Source: Arthrobacter sp. HY1533 (GTDB lineage Bacteria > Actinomycetota > Actinomycetes > Actinomycetales > Micrococcaceae). From it: a DNA stretch of 64,000 nt. The notes below the pieces were generated by a model. That model did no database searches. It had not been told where the DNA came from and was given only the letters and a program-made list of their open reading frames with translations. The stretch spans positions 1 through 64,000 of the forward strand of contig NZ_JANKZF010000005.1 in the NCBI RefSeq assembly GCF_027568515.1, in the 5' to 3' direction. This document shows positions 36,576 to 44,265 of this stretch, piece after piece. The position numbers and the translations under genes were made by a program. Positions within the stretch are counted from its first letter, which is position 1, and each line of letters begins with the position of its first letter.

Positions 36576-36962
36576 ATGCTCCGCACACAAGTCACCACCG
36601 ACAAGGCACCTGTCCCGGCCGGCCCCTACTCCCAGGCCGTCGCCGCCAACGGCTTCCTCTTCACGGCCGGCCAGACGCCGCACCACCCCGTCACGGACCA
36701 GACAGTGGGGCACACCATCGAGGAGCAGACCCGCGCGGCCATGGAAAACCTGGCCGCCGTGCTGGGCGCCCACGGGCTCGACTTTTCCCACGTGGTCAAG
36801 GCAACCGTGCACCTGCAGGACCCGGCCCGGGATTTTGACGGCTTCAATGCCACCTACAAGGAATTCGTCACCGCTCCCTACCCTGCCCGGACCACTGTGG
36901 GCTCCCACCTGGGCGACTTCCTGGTGGAGATCGACGCCGTGGCCGTCATCCCGAGCCCGTAG
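36576..36962 (+). CDS. RidA family (2-imino/enamine deaminase) protein
   Basis: The 128-residue protein has the YjgF/RidA fold with G-P-Y-S-Q-A-V near residue 16, the catalytic arginine in Y-P-A-R-T-T-V near residue 104 and the C-terminal V-E-I-D-A-V-A. RidA proteins hydrolyse reactive 2-imino acids made by amino-acid-processing enzymes. A GAAGGA site precedes the ATG. It lies 87 bases after the importer ATPase on the same strand. Its presence hints that the operon handles an amino or imino acid as well as a hydroxy acid. Confidence 0.9.
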   Translation: MLRTQVTTDKAPVPAGPYSQAVAANGFLFTAGQTPHHPVTDQTVGHTIEEQTRAAMENLAAVLGAHGLDFSHVVKATVHLQDPARDFDGFNATYKEFVTAPYPARTTVGSHLGDFLVEIDAVAVIPSP

Positions 36963-37083
36963 CACCCGTGGCGTCATTGCGGCGCACGCCCACCCCGCGC
37001 GGATAAGGTGAAACCACAATCCGCCGCACGTTGGGAGCCGAAGTGAACGCAGTCTGTGGCAATGCCGGCAGGAGCCTGTCCTG

Positions 37084-39099
37084 ATGGGCTTTCTGGATGT
37101 AGTCCTGGTCATCCTGCTGGCCATTGCCAGCCTGCTGTTCTTGGCCCTGCAGTCGTGGCTTGCCGCCACTGTGGTCCGGCGCGTGGTGGGTGTGCCCGTC
37201 GGATGGCCACGCTCGATCGCCGTCGGCTTCGTCATGAGCGCCGCCATGGGGCTGACCATCCAATACCTGTTCCTGGCGGGCACCGGCCGAAACCCCAACG
37301 GCTTCAATGTCACCGCCGGCGTGGCGCTGCTCCTGCTGGTCCTGGCCCTGTGCTGGACCTTTGCCCTGGGCGTGGGCGCACTGGTGTTCTTCGAGGCGGC
37401 TTTTCCCACCGGTTCCCTGCCCAGCCCCGGCCAGCTGTTCACAGGATGGAAGGCGCGGCGGCGGCGCGGCCGGCGCTACGCCGAGGTCACGTCCATCGCC
37501 GTGCGGCACGGACTCGGTTCGCGGCTGCGCGGCTTTGGCCGCGACGACGGCTTCGGCCAGGACGCCAAGACTGCCCGGGCGCTGCGCAATGCGCTCAATG
37601 AAGCCGGCGTCACGTTCATCAAGATGGGGCAGATGCTCTCCACCCGGCGCGACCTCCTTCCGGATGTTTTCATCCGCGAACTGGAACAGCTGCAAAGCAA
37701 CGCTTCCCCTGAACCGTGGGCATCCATCGAGGCGGCCATCGAGGGAAGCCTGGGCCGGCCCCTGGCCGAGGTGTTCAGCACCGTCAACCCGGTGCCGCTG
37801 GCGGCAGCGTCCGTGGCGCAGGTCCACCAGGCCACCCTGCTGGACGGCTCCGACGTGGTCCTGAAGGTCCAGCGCCCCGGCGCGCTGGACCAGGTCACCC
37901 TCGACACCGACATCATCCTGCGCCTGGCCAGCTGGCTGAACAAGACCACGCCGTGGGGCAAGTCCCTGGGCGTCCTTGAACTGGCGCGCGGCTTCGCCGA
38001 ATCGCTGGCGGAGGAGCTCGACTACAGGGTTGAGCTGGACAACATGCGCAGCATTGAGCACTCGCTGCAACGGAACGGAAAGTTCGCCGTCAAGGTCCCG
38101 CACGCGCACCGGGAGCTGTCCAGCGAACGCCTCCTGGTCATGGACAGGCTGCCGGGGCGCCCCGTCAGCTCCGCCGGCGCGCTGCTCACGGGCATGTCGG
38201 CCGGCGAGCGCAGCGCCCTGGCCGAAACCCTGCTGGGGGCCACGCTGGAACAAATCATTTCCGACGGCGTCTTCCACGCCGACCTGCACGCCGGCAACAT
38301 CTTCATCACCCCCGACGGGTCGCTGGGGCTGCTGGACTTTGGCTCGGTGGGCCGGCTGGACCCAGCCACCCAGACGGCGCTGGGCATGATGCTCTACGCC
38401 ATCGACAAGAACGACGCCGCCGGGGCCACCGATGCCCTGATCGAGCTGCTCGACCGGCCGGCGGACCTGGATGAGCGCACGCTGGAGCGTTCGCTGGGCC
38501 AGTTGCTCACGCGCTTCCGGACAGGTTTTGGCCCGGGCGGCAGCCAGCGGATGTTTGGCGACTTGTTTGCCCTGGTCATTGCGCACAAGTTCGCCGTCCC
38601 GGCCCAGATCGGGGCAGCGTTGCGGGCCCTGGCCGCCGTCGAGGGAACCCTCATGGTGATCGATCCGGACATGGACCTGGTCGCCGCCGCGCGCAGCGAA
38701 GGTGCCCGGCTCGTGGACGGCAAGCTGAAGTTCGGCAGCATCAAGGACGAATTTGAGCAGCGCATGATGCAGCTGCTGCCGCTGGTCAACCGCCTCCCGC
38801 GGCGCATCAACAAAATCACCGACGACCTGGAACACGGCCGCTTTTCCATGAACGTGCGCGTCCTTGCCCATGCCTCGGACAGGCGCTTCCTCACGGGGCT
38901 GTTCCAGCAGCTCATTGTGGCGGTGCTGGCCGGCTCGGCCGTGCTGGGCGCCATCATGCTGATCACCAGCAACGAGGGGCCGCTGCTGACGGGGGACATC
39001 CACCTCTACGGCTTCTTTGGCTTCGTGCTGCTGTTCGGCGGATTTGTGCTGGGCATGCGCGCCCTCATGCTGGTGTTCAAGCGCACCGCCGACGACTGA
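37084..39099 (+). CDS. ABC1/UbiB-family atypical kinase, membrane-anchored
   Basis: The 671-residue protein begins with about three membrane segments (residues 5-110) and ends with two more (about 610-665). The ABC1 kinase domain between them shows F-I-K-M-G-Q-M-L-S-T-R-R-D-L-L-P (K-x-G-Q motif), the alanine-rich A-A-A-S-V-A-Q-V-H loop, V-L-K-V-Q-R-P (ATP lysine), D-L-H-A-G-N and D-F-G-S-V. UbiB-like proteins support isoprenoid quinone or lipid metabolism; this one's role is unknown. It has no close operon partner. Confidence 0.9.
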   Translation: MGFLDVVLVILLAIASLLFLALQSWLAATVVRRVVGVPVGWPRSIAVGFVMSAAMGLTIQYLFLAGTGRNPNGFNVTAGVALLLLVLALCWTFALGVGALVFFEAAFPTGSLPSPGQLFTGWKARRRRGRRYAEVTSIAVRHGLGSRLRGFGRDDGFGQDAKTARALRNALNEAGVTFIKMGQMLSTRRDLLPDVFIRELEQLQSNASPEPWASIEAAIEGSLGRPLAEVFSTVNPVPLAAASVAQVHQATLLDGSDVVLKVQRPGALDQVTLDTDIILRLASWLNKTTPWGKSLGVLELARGFAESLAEELDYRVELDNMRSIEHSLQRNGKFAVKVPHAHRELSSERLLVMDRLPGRPVSSAGALLTGMSAGERSALAETLLGATLEQIISDGVFHADLHAGNIFITPDGSLGLLDFGSVGRLDPATQTALGMMLYAIDKNDAAGATDALIELLDRPADLDERTLERSLGQLLTRFRTGFGPGGSQRMFGDLFALVIAHKFAVPAQIGAALRALAAVEGTLMVIDPDMDLVAAARSEGARLVDGKLKFGSIKDEFEQRMMQLLPLVNRLPRRINKITDDLEHGRFSMNVRVLAHASDRRFLTGLFQQLIVAVLAGSAVLGAIMLITSNEGPLLTGDIHLYGFFGFVLLFGGFVLGMRALMLVFKRTADD

Positions 39100-39169
39100 C
39101 CGCAGGGGCTCGGCGCCCAATTGTGGCCCTGCCCCTTCATCCACTCCCGGAAAGTGCTTGGATGGAGGC

Positions 39170-39664
39170 ATGTCCACCCTCATCGTGGTGCGCGGGAACT
39201 CCGGCTCCGGCAAGAGCACAGTGGCACGCGCGTTGCAGCGGGAGCTCGGGGCGGTGTGGATTGAGCAGGACTACTTCCGCCGCACGGTGCTGGGCGAGAG
39301 TGGCAACTACTCACCGTTGACGGTCGAGTTCATTGAACAGTCGGCGGCGCTGGCCCTGCGGCACGGGCGGAGCGTTGTCATGGACGGCATGTTCAACGCC
39401 CGGAAGTACAGCGGCTGTTTCGAGGCACTGAGTGCGGGGCATTCCGGCCGCAGCCTGTTTTACGCCTGGGACCTCACGCTGGAAGAAACGCTCCGCCGCC
39501 ACGCCACGCGCCCGCACAAGCAGGCCGACTTCGGCGAAAAGGAAATGCGGTCCTGGTACCACGGCTGGGACCCGCTTGAAGGGATCACGGAGCAGCGGAT
39601 CACGGCCGGGGAAAGCCTGGCTGCCACGGTGGAGCGCATCCTGGCGGACGTCCGGGGCGCCTAG
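39170..39664 (+). CDS. Small P-loop kinase (zeta-toxin/AAA_33-like)
   Basis: The 164-residue protein has a Walker A G-N-S-G-S-G-K-S-T at residues 9-17, W-I-E-Q-D-Y-F-R-R near residue 30 and V-V-M-D-G-M-F near residue 69. It resembles small nucleotide/sugar kinases and zeta-like ATPases. The ATG at 39170 follows GGAGG, and the longer frame from 39017 overlaps the kinase upstream. No antitoxin gene is nearby, so a toxin role is not supported. Confidence 0.8.
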   Translation: MSTLIVVRGNSGSGKSTVARALQRELGAVWIEQDYFRRTVLGESGNYSPLTVEFIEQSAALALRHGRSVVMDGMFNARKYSGCFEALSAGHSGRSLFYAWDLTLEETLRRHATRPHKQADFGEKEMRSWYHGWDPLEGITEQRITAGESLAATVERILADVRGA

Positions 39665-39668
39665 CTGT

Positions 39669-39740
39669 GAAAAGGGACGGCGTTTGCGCTTAAAGCGGGT
39701 GTTCCACCACCCGCCCTTTGCGCAAACGCCGTCCCTTTTC
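39669..39740. terminator. Large two-tier palindrome between convergent genes
   Basis: Outer perfect 21-base arms (39669-39689 and 39720-39740; GAAAAGGGACGGCGTTTGCG with its complement) enclose a second stem, GCGGGTG (39695-39701) and CACCCGC (39708-39714). It lies between convergent genes and ends in TTTTC on both strands, so it can serve as a bidirectional terminator. Confidence 0.85.
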
Positions 39741-39756
39741 AAACTCGAGGCAAAAA

Positions 39757-40461
39757 CTAAGCGGTCAGCCCCAGCTGGCTCATGCGCCTGGAGTGGTTGC
39801 GGGTCAGTGTGACCAGGATGGCCGCCACGTCCGCCGCGGCCTGCTCCTGCGTGGCGTCGGGGCGCAGCCCCACCAGGAAGCTGTGCTTGGCACCGATGCG
39901 CTGCACCTGGGTCAGGGCCTCCCCCACCAGGCGCCGCCCCCACAGGGCCAGCCGCGAGGAGAGCCGCGGGTCCTCGGCCAGCATCTTCTTCAGCAGCTTG
40001 GTCAGCACGGCCACCTGCTCATCGCTGGTGCGCACCCGGGCAATGGCCTCACGGGTGGACTCATCCAGGTGCTCGGCAATGGCGGCGTAAAACTCCTCGG
40101 TGATGGCCTCCACCACGTACGCCTTCATGAGGGATTCGTGCCAGTCCGCCGGACGGGTCCTGTCATGGAAGGCATCCACCATGCGCTGGTACGGGGCCAT
40201 GGCCAGCTCCGGGTCCATGCCCATCTCCGCCAGCTTGGCGCACATGGCCTCATAGTGCCCGTACTCGGCCACGGCCATTTTTCCCAGCACGGCCCGGTCC
40301 GCCAGCGACGGCGAATGCCGCGCATCCGTGGCCAGGTGCTCAAAGGCGGAGAGTTCCCCATAGGCAATGCCGCCCAGCAGGTCAACCACAAACTTGTCGT
40401 AGCGGGCACTCAGCTCGCCGGCTGAAACGGAATCATCGGGCCCGGCCGCGGAAATACTCAT
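39757..40461 (-). CDS. Ferritin-like fold protein (MiaE-like)
   Basis: The 234-residue, almost wholly helical protein carries E-L-S-A-F-E-H-L near residue 36, V-A-E-Y-G-H-Y-E near residue 64 and E-A-I-T-E-E-F-Y near 119. These Glu/E-x-x-H pairs are suited to a di-iron centre. It matches the actinobacterial ferritin-like group related to tRNA hydroxylase MiaE. The actual role is unknown. It is divergent from the RNB ribonuclease gene. Confidence 0.8.
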   Translation of the reverse strand: MSISAAGPDDSVSAGELSARYDKFVVDLLGGIAYGELSAFEHLATDARHSPSLADRAVLGKMAVAEYGHYEAMCAKLAEMGMDPELAMAPYQRMVDAFHDRTRPADWHESLMKAYVVEAITEEFYAAIAEHLDESTREAIARVRTSDEQVAVLTKLLKKMLAEDPRLSSRLALWGRRLVGEALTQVQRIGAKHSFLVGLRPDATQEQAAADVAAILVTLTRNHSRRMSQLGLTA

Positions 40462-40526
40462 GGGTTCAAGGGTAGTCCGTGCCGCGCCGCCCTTGCTCCC
40501 CCGCGAGGATCGTTTACGCTGAAACC

Positions 40527-42047
40527 GTGCCGTACTCCCATATTGGCGTCAAAAGCAGCGCCGCGCAGAGGTCCCTCGCCCAAGCACTCGACGCCCTGGG
40601 GGTTGAGTTCAAGCTGCCCGACGGTTTTGCCCCGGAGGTGCTGGCGGAAGTTGATTCCGTCATTGCCGGCCACAAGCTGCCCGCCCCGGACCTGACCGCG
40701 CTGCCGTTCATCACCATTGACCCGCCCACCTCGCAGGACCTGGACCAGGCCATGCACCTGGAGCGCAGCGGCGACGGCTACGTGGTCCACTACGCCATAG
40801 CCGACGTCCCCTCCTTTGTCCCCGCCGGCGGCCCGCTCGACGCCGAGACCCGCCGCCGCGGCCAGACCATCTACACGCCCGGCCAGCGCATTCCGCTGCA
40901 CCCCACGCCGCTGAGCGAGGGCGCCGCGAGCCTGTTCGCCGATGACCCCCGCTCCGCCTACGTCTGGGAAATCCACCTGGCCGCCGACGGCTCGCAGACC
41001 TCCTGCAGCGTCCGCCGGGCCACGGTGCGCAGCGTTGCCAAGCTCGGCTATGCCCAGGCGCAGGAGATGCACGACGCCGGGAACGCACCTGCCGCCTTCG
41101 CCGGCACCCTTGCGCTGCTGGCCGAGATCGGGACAAAGCGCATCGCGCTGGAGCGTGCCCGCGGCGGGGCCAGCCTGAATGTGCCGGCCCAGGAAGTGGA
41201 GTATGTGGACGGCCGGTATGTGCTGGAGTTCCGGCCCAACCTGCCCATCGAGGACTGGAACGCGCAGATCTCCCTGCTCACCGGCATGGCCGCGGCCCAG
41301 GTCATGATTGAGGGAAAGGTGGGGATCCTGCGCACCATGCCGGTCCCCGACGCGGAGTCCATTGCCGCGTTCCGGCTGCAGACCGTGGCCATGGGCAAGC
41401 CGTGGGGCACCGAGATGGCCTACGGGGAATACCTGCGCACCCTGGACACAGCCGACCCCAAGCACCTGGCACTCATGCACGCCGCCGCCACCTTGTTCCG
41501 CGGCGCCGGCTACACCCCCTTCAACGGGACGGTGCCGGAACAGGTCATCCAGGCCGCGGTTGCCGCACCCTACGCCCACACCACTGCCCCGCTGCGGCGG
41601 CTCGTTGACCGCTTTGTGCTGGCCATCTGCGCCGCACTGTGTGCCGGGGAGCCCGCGCCGGCGTGGGCGGTCGAGGCCCTCGATGAGCTGCCCGAAATCA
41701 TGGCCGCCTCCAACCAGCTCGCGTCCAAGGTGGACCGCGCCGCCATCGACACCGTGGAGGCTGCGCTGCTGCGCCACCAGGTGGGAGGCGAGTTTGACGC
41801 CGTCGTGCTTGCCGGGCCCAAGAAGAACGGCCACAATTCCAAGTCCGCCACCGCACGCAGCTCCATCCAGATCGCCGTCCCGGCCGTCACTGCATACTGC
41901 GACGGGGACCTGCAGCCCGGCACAGTGGTCAAGGTGACGCTGGCCGCAGCGGACATTGCCACCCGCACGCTCAGGTTTGTTCCTTCCGCCCAGGCGCCCG
42001 GCACAAGCCCCGAGAACGGCACCGCCCCCGTCCAAACGGACAATTAA
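40527..42047 (+). CDS. RNB-domain ribonuclease (RNase II/R-like)
   Basis: The frame contains a full RNB catalytic domain. F-I-T-I-D-P-P-T-S-Q-D-L-D-Q-A near residue 55 supplies the metal-binding aspartates, followed by H-Y-A-I-A-D-V and, later, H-T-T-A-P-L-R-R-L-V-D-R-F with the conserved arginine. Compared with RNase II/R it is short (506 residues) and lacks obvious N-terminal cold-shock and C-terminal S1 domains. This minimal type is common in Actinobacteria. The GTG start at 40527 is chosen because the frame upstream overlaps the promoter, but no strong ribosome-binding site is seen. Confidence 0.88.
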   Translation: MPYSHIGVKSSAAQRSLAQALDALGVEFKLPDGFAPEVLAEVDSVIAGHKLPAPDLTALPFITIDPPTSQDLDQAMHLERSGDGYVVHYAIADVPSFVPAGGPLDAETRRRGQTIYTPGQRIPLHPTPLSEGAASLFADDPRSAYVWEIHLAADGSQTSCSVRRATVRSVAKLGYAQAQEMHDAGNAPAAFAGTLALLAEIGTKRIALERARGGASLNVPAQEVEYVDGRYVLEFRPNLPIEDWNAQISLLTGMAAAQVMIEGKVGILRTMPVPDAESIAAFRLQTVAMGKPWGTEMAYGEYLRTLDTADPKHLALMHAAATLFRGAGYTPFNGTVPEQVIQAAVAAPYAHTTAPLRRLVDRFVLAICAALCAGEPAPAWAVEALDELPEIMAASNQLASKVDRAAIDTVEAALLRHQVGGEFDAVVLAGPKKNGHNSKSATARSSIQIAVPAVTAYCDGDLQPGTVVKVTLAAADIATRTLRFVPSAQAPGTSPENGTAPVQTDN

Positions 42048-42358
42048 CGCCAGGGCGGGCATCCGGCAGCTCCGCCACATGCCCGCCGACAGCCGATTTC
42101 CGGCGCCGTGGCGCTAGACTGGGCATGTAGACATGGATGCCCGGTCGTTGAAAATAGTTTTGATTCAACAAACCCGCCCCTGCGCGCGTCTTTCCAGCTC
42201 CTTCCGCACCTGCCACTCTGGCCGCGGGAGGGCACGTTTTTGTTAGCCCGCGATCGGCTTCCCCAAGATTGTGCCGCCGTCCTGCGGTTCCGTGAGGCCC
42301 ACAGCCCGCGTTGAGCCCGGCAGCCGGCACCTGTATAGACGAATTGAATGGTATTCAT
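42048..42358 (+). other. Long leader region before the DEAD-box helicase gene
   Basis: No gene is supported here. A terminator-like hairpin for the ribonuclease gene has arms GGCGGGCAT (42054-42062) and ATGCCCGCC (42079-42087). GCGCTAGACT near 42111-42120 may contain a -10 element. Shortly after it, GGGCAT (42121-42126) and ATGCCC (42137-42142) form a 5' hairpin. If transcription begins there the helicase mRNA has a leader of over 200 bases, as in several cold-induced helicase genes. Confidence 0.45.
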
Positions 42359-44056
42359 TTGAGCATTGAGACAGACACCCTCCTTCAGGCGGAAGACAGC
42401 AACGACAACGTTGAGATCGACGGCACGCTCACCAGCACGGAGCCTGCCCACCATGAGGAGAAGGAAACGTTCGCCAGCTTCGGCGTGCACCACGAGATTG
42501 TGTCCTCGCTGACCGAGGCCGGCATCATCCACCCCTTCCCCATCCAGGCCATGACGCTGCCCATCGCCCTGACCGGCCATGACATCATCGGCCAGGCCAA
42601 GACCGGAACGGGCAAGACGCTCGGCTTCGGCATCCCGGCGCTGAACCGCATCGTGTCCCCCAAGGATGAGGGCTTCGAGAAGCTGGCCACCCCGGGCGCG
42701 CCGCAGGCCATGGTCATCGTGCCCACGCGCGAGCTGGCCGTGCAGGTCGCCGGCGACCTCACCACCGCCTCCAAGCACCGCGGCATCCGCATCGCCACGA
42801 TCTACGGCGGCCGCGCGTACGAGCCCCAGGTCGAGGCCCTGCAGAACGGCGTCGAGCTGGTTGTGGGCACCCCCGGGCGCCTGATCGACCTGCTCAAGCA
42901 GCGCCACCTGAACCTCAAGAGCGTGCGCATGGTCATCCTCGATGAGGCCGACGAAATGCTGGACCTGGGCTTCCTGCCCGACGTTGAAACCCTCATTGCC
43001 GGCACCCCCGCCGTGCGCCAGACGCTGCTGTTCTCGGCCACCATGCCCGGCCCGGTTGTGGCCATGGCCCGCCGCTACATGACCCAGCCCACGCACATCC
43101 GCGCCGCCGATCCCGACGACGAGGGCCTGACCAAGCGCGACATCCGCCAGCTCATCTACCGGGCCCACAACCTGGACAAGATCGAGGTGCTGGCGCGCAT
43201 CCTGCAGGCCAAGGACCGCGGCCGCTCCATCATCTTCACCAAGACCAAGCGCACCGCAGCCAAGGTTGCAGAGGAACTGGTTGACCGCGGCTTCGCCGCC
43301 GCCGCCATCCACGGCGACCTCGGCCAGGGCGCCCGCGAGCAGGCGCTGCGCGCCTTCCGCAACAACAAGGTCGACGTCCTGGTTGCCACCGACGTTGCCG
43401 CCCGCGGCATCGACGTGGACGACGTCACGCACGTGGTGAACTACCAGTGCGTTGAGGACGAGAAGATTTACCTGCACCGCGTGGGCCGCACGGGCCGCGC
43501 CGGCAACAAGGGCACCGCCGTGACCTTCGTGGACTGGGACGACATGCCCCGCTGGGCGCTGGTCAACAAGGCCCTGGGCCTGAACGTGCCCGAGCCCATC
43601 GAGACCTACTCCTCCTCGCCGCACCTGTACACGGACCTGGACATCCCCGAGGGCACCAAGGGCCGCCTGCCCCGCGACAAGCGCACGCACGCCGGCATCG
43701 ATGCCGAGGTCCTGGAGGACCTGGGCGAGACCGGCAAGCGCAACTCACCCAAGACCGGCGGCCGCGAAGGTGGCCGTGAATCCGGCGGCCGCGACGGCGC
43801 CCGCGAGGGTGCACGCGGCGGAAACCGCGGAGGCGGCCACACGGGCGCACGCCACGGTGAGAAGCGCCGCGACGAGTCAGCCGCAGGCGAGCGGCGCGAG
43901 GGTGGCCGCGGCCGCCGTCGTCCGGCCGCCGAGGGTGCCGCACCGGCAGAATCCGCACCGGCAGCAGCTCCCGCCGCCGACGGCGAGCCCCGGGCCCGCC
44001 GGACCCGCACGCGCACCCGCCGCCGCACCGGCGAGGGCACGGCCACGGGCGAGTAA
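42359..44056 (+). CDS. DEAD-box ATP-dependent RNA helicase
   Basis: The protein has all helicase motifs: A-K-T-G-T-G-K-T (I), P-T-R-E-L-A (Ia), D-E-A-D-E-M-L-D (II), S-A-T (III), V-A-T-D-V-A-A-R-G-I-D (V) and H-R-V-G-R-T-G-R-A-G (VI). The C-terminal ~120 residues are rich in Arg, Gly, Glu and Ala (R-E-G-G-R-E-S-G-G-R-D-G), ending in a basic R-T-R-T-R-T-R-R-R-T tail likely to bind RNA. It resembles DeaD/CsdA-type helicases of ribosome assembly and cold adaptation. The start is uncertain: TTG 42359 is chosen, but TTG at 42311 or 42344 is possible and none has a good ribosome-binding site. Confidence 0.9.
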   Translation: MSIETDTLLQAEDSNDNVEIDGTLTSTEPAHHEEKETFASFGVHHEIVSSLTEAGIIHPFPIQAMTLPIALTGHDIIGQAKTGTGKTLGFGIPALNRIVSPKDEGFEKLATPGAPQAMVIVPTRELAVQVAGDLTTASKHRGIRIATIYGGRAYEPQVEALQNGVELVVGTPGRLIDLLKQRHLNLKSVRMVILDEADEMLDLGFLPDVETLIAGTPAVRQTLLFSATMPGPVVAMARRYMTQPTHIRAADPDDEGLTKRDIRQLIYRAHNLDKIEVLARILQAKDRGRSIIFTKTKRTAAKVAEELVDRGFAAAAIHGDLGQGAREQALRAFRNNKVDVLVATDVAARGIDVDDVTHVVNYQCVEDEKIYLHRVGRTGRAGNKGTAVTFVDWDDMPRWALVNKALGLNVPEPIETYSSSPHLYTDLDIPEGTKGRLPRDKRTHAGIDAEVLEDLGETGKRNSPKTGGREGGRESGGRDGAREGARGGNRGGGHTGARHGEKRRDESAAGERREGGRGRRRPAAEGAAPAESAPAAAPAADGEPRARRTRTRTRRRTGEGTATGE

Positions 44057-44072
44057 CCCCACGCATTAAACG

Positions 44073-44107
44073 ACAGACCCGCAGCCTCGGCTGCGGGTCT
44101 GTTCTTG
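44073..44107 (+). terminator. Rho-independent terminator after the DEAD-box helicase
   Basis: Perfect 14-base arms ACAGACCCGCAGCC and GGCTGCGGGTCTGT with a TC loop are followed by TCTTG, 17 bases after the stop codon. Confidence 0.9.
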
Positions 44108-44124
44108 TCTGCGCCTGTGGTCTG

Positions 44125-44256
44125 CTAAATCAGCGGGCGGCCCTCGCGCCTGGCCTCAAGGATCTCCTGGATGAAGGCCTTGCCGAGCACGTACAGCACG
44201 CCGGCAACAATCACGGGCCAGGCAAGGACATAGAGAGTCAGCCAAAATTCGCTCAT
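44125..44256 (-). CDS. Putative transporter small subunit, 43 aa
   Basis: This short gene encodes M-S-E-F-W-L-T-L-Y-V-L-A-W-P-V-I-V-A, one hydrophobic segment (residues 4-25), then a charged tail ending E-A-R-R-E-G-R-P-L-I. It starts nine bases after the stop of the symporter gene. I recall the same layout (single-span protein with a W-P-V-I-V motif and an R-E-G-R-P-L-I end) next to sodium:solute symporters under the name putative transporter small subunit. It probably sits beside the large subunit in the membrane. Confidence 0.75.
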   Translation of the reverse strand: MSEFWLTLYVLAWPVIVAGVLYVLGKAFIQEILEARREGRPLI

Positions 44257-44265
44257 GGTTTGTTC

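Noticed and set aside
35661-39219. Two long minus-strand frames (593 and 757 codons)
   Set aside because: They overlap the ABC ATPase, RidA and ABC1 kinase genes in antisense and look like compositional shadows (Val/Leu/Gly/His-rich).
39170-39664. Toxin-antitoxin reading of the zeta-like kinase
   Set aside because: No small antitoxin gene lies before or after it. The protein looks like a general small P-loop kinase.
42044-43690. 548-codon minus-strand frame
   Set aside because: It is antisense to the DEAD-box helicase, whose motifs are all present on the plus strand.
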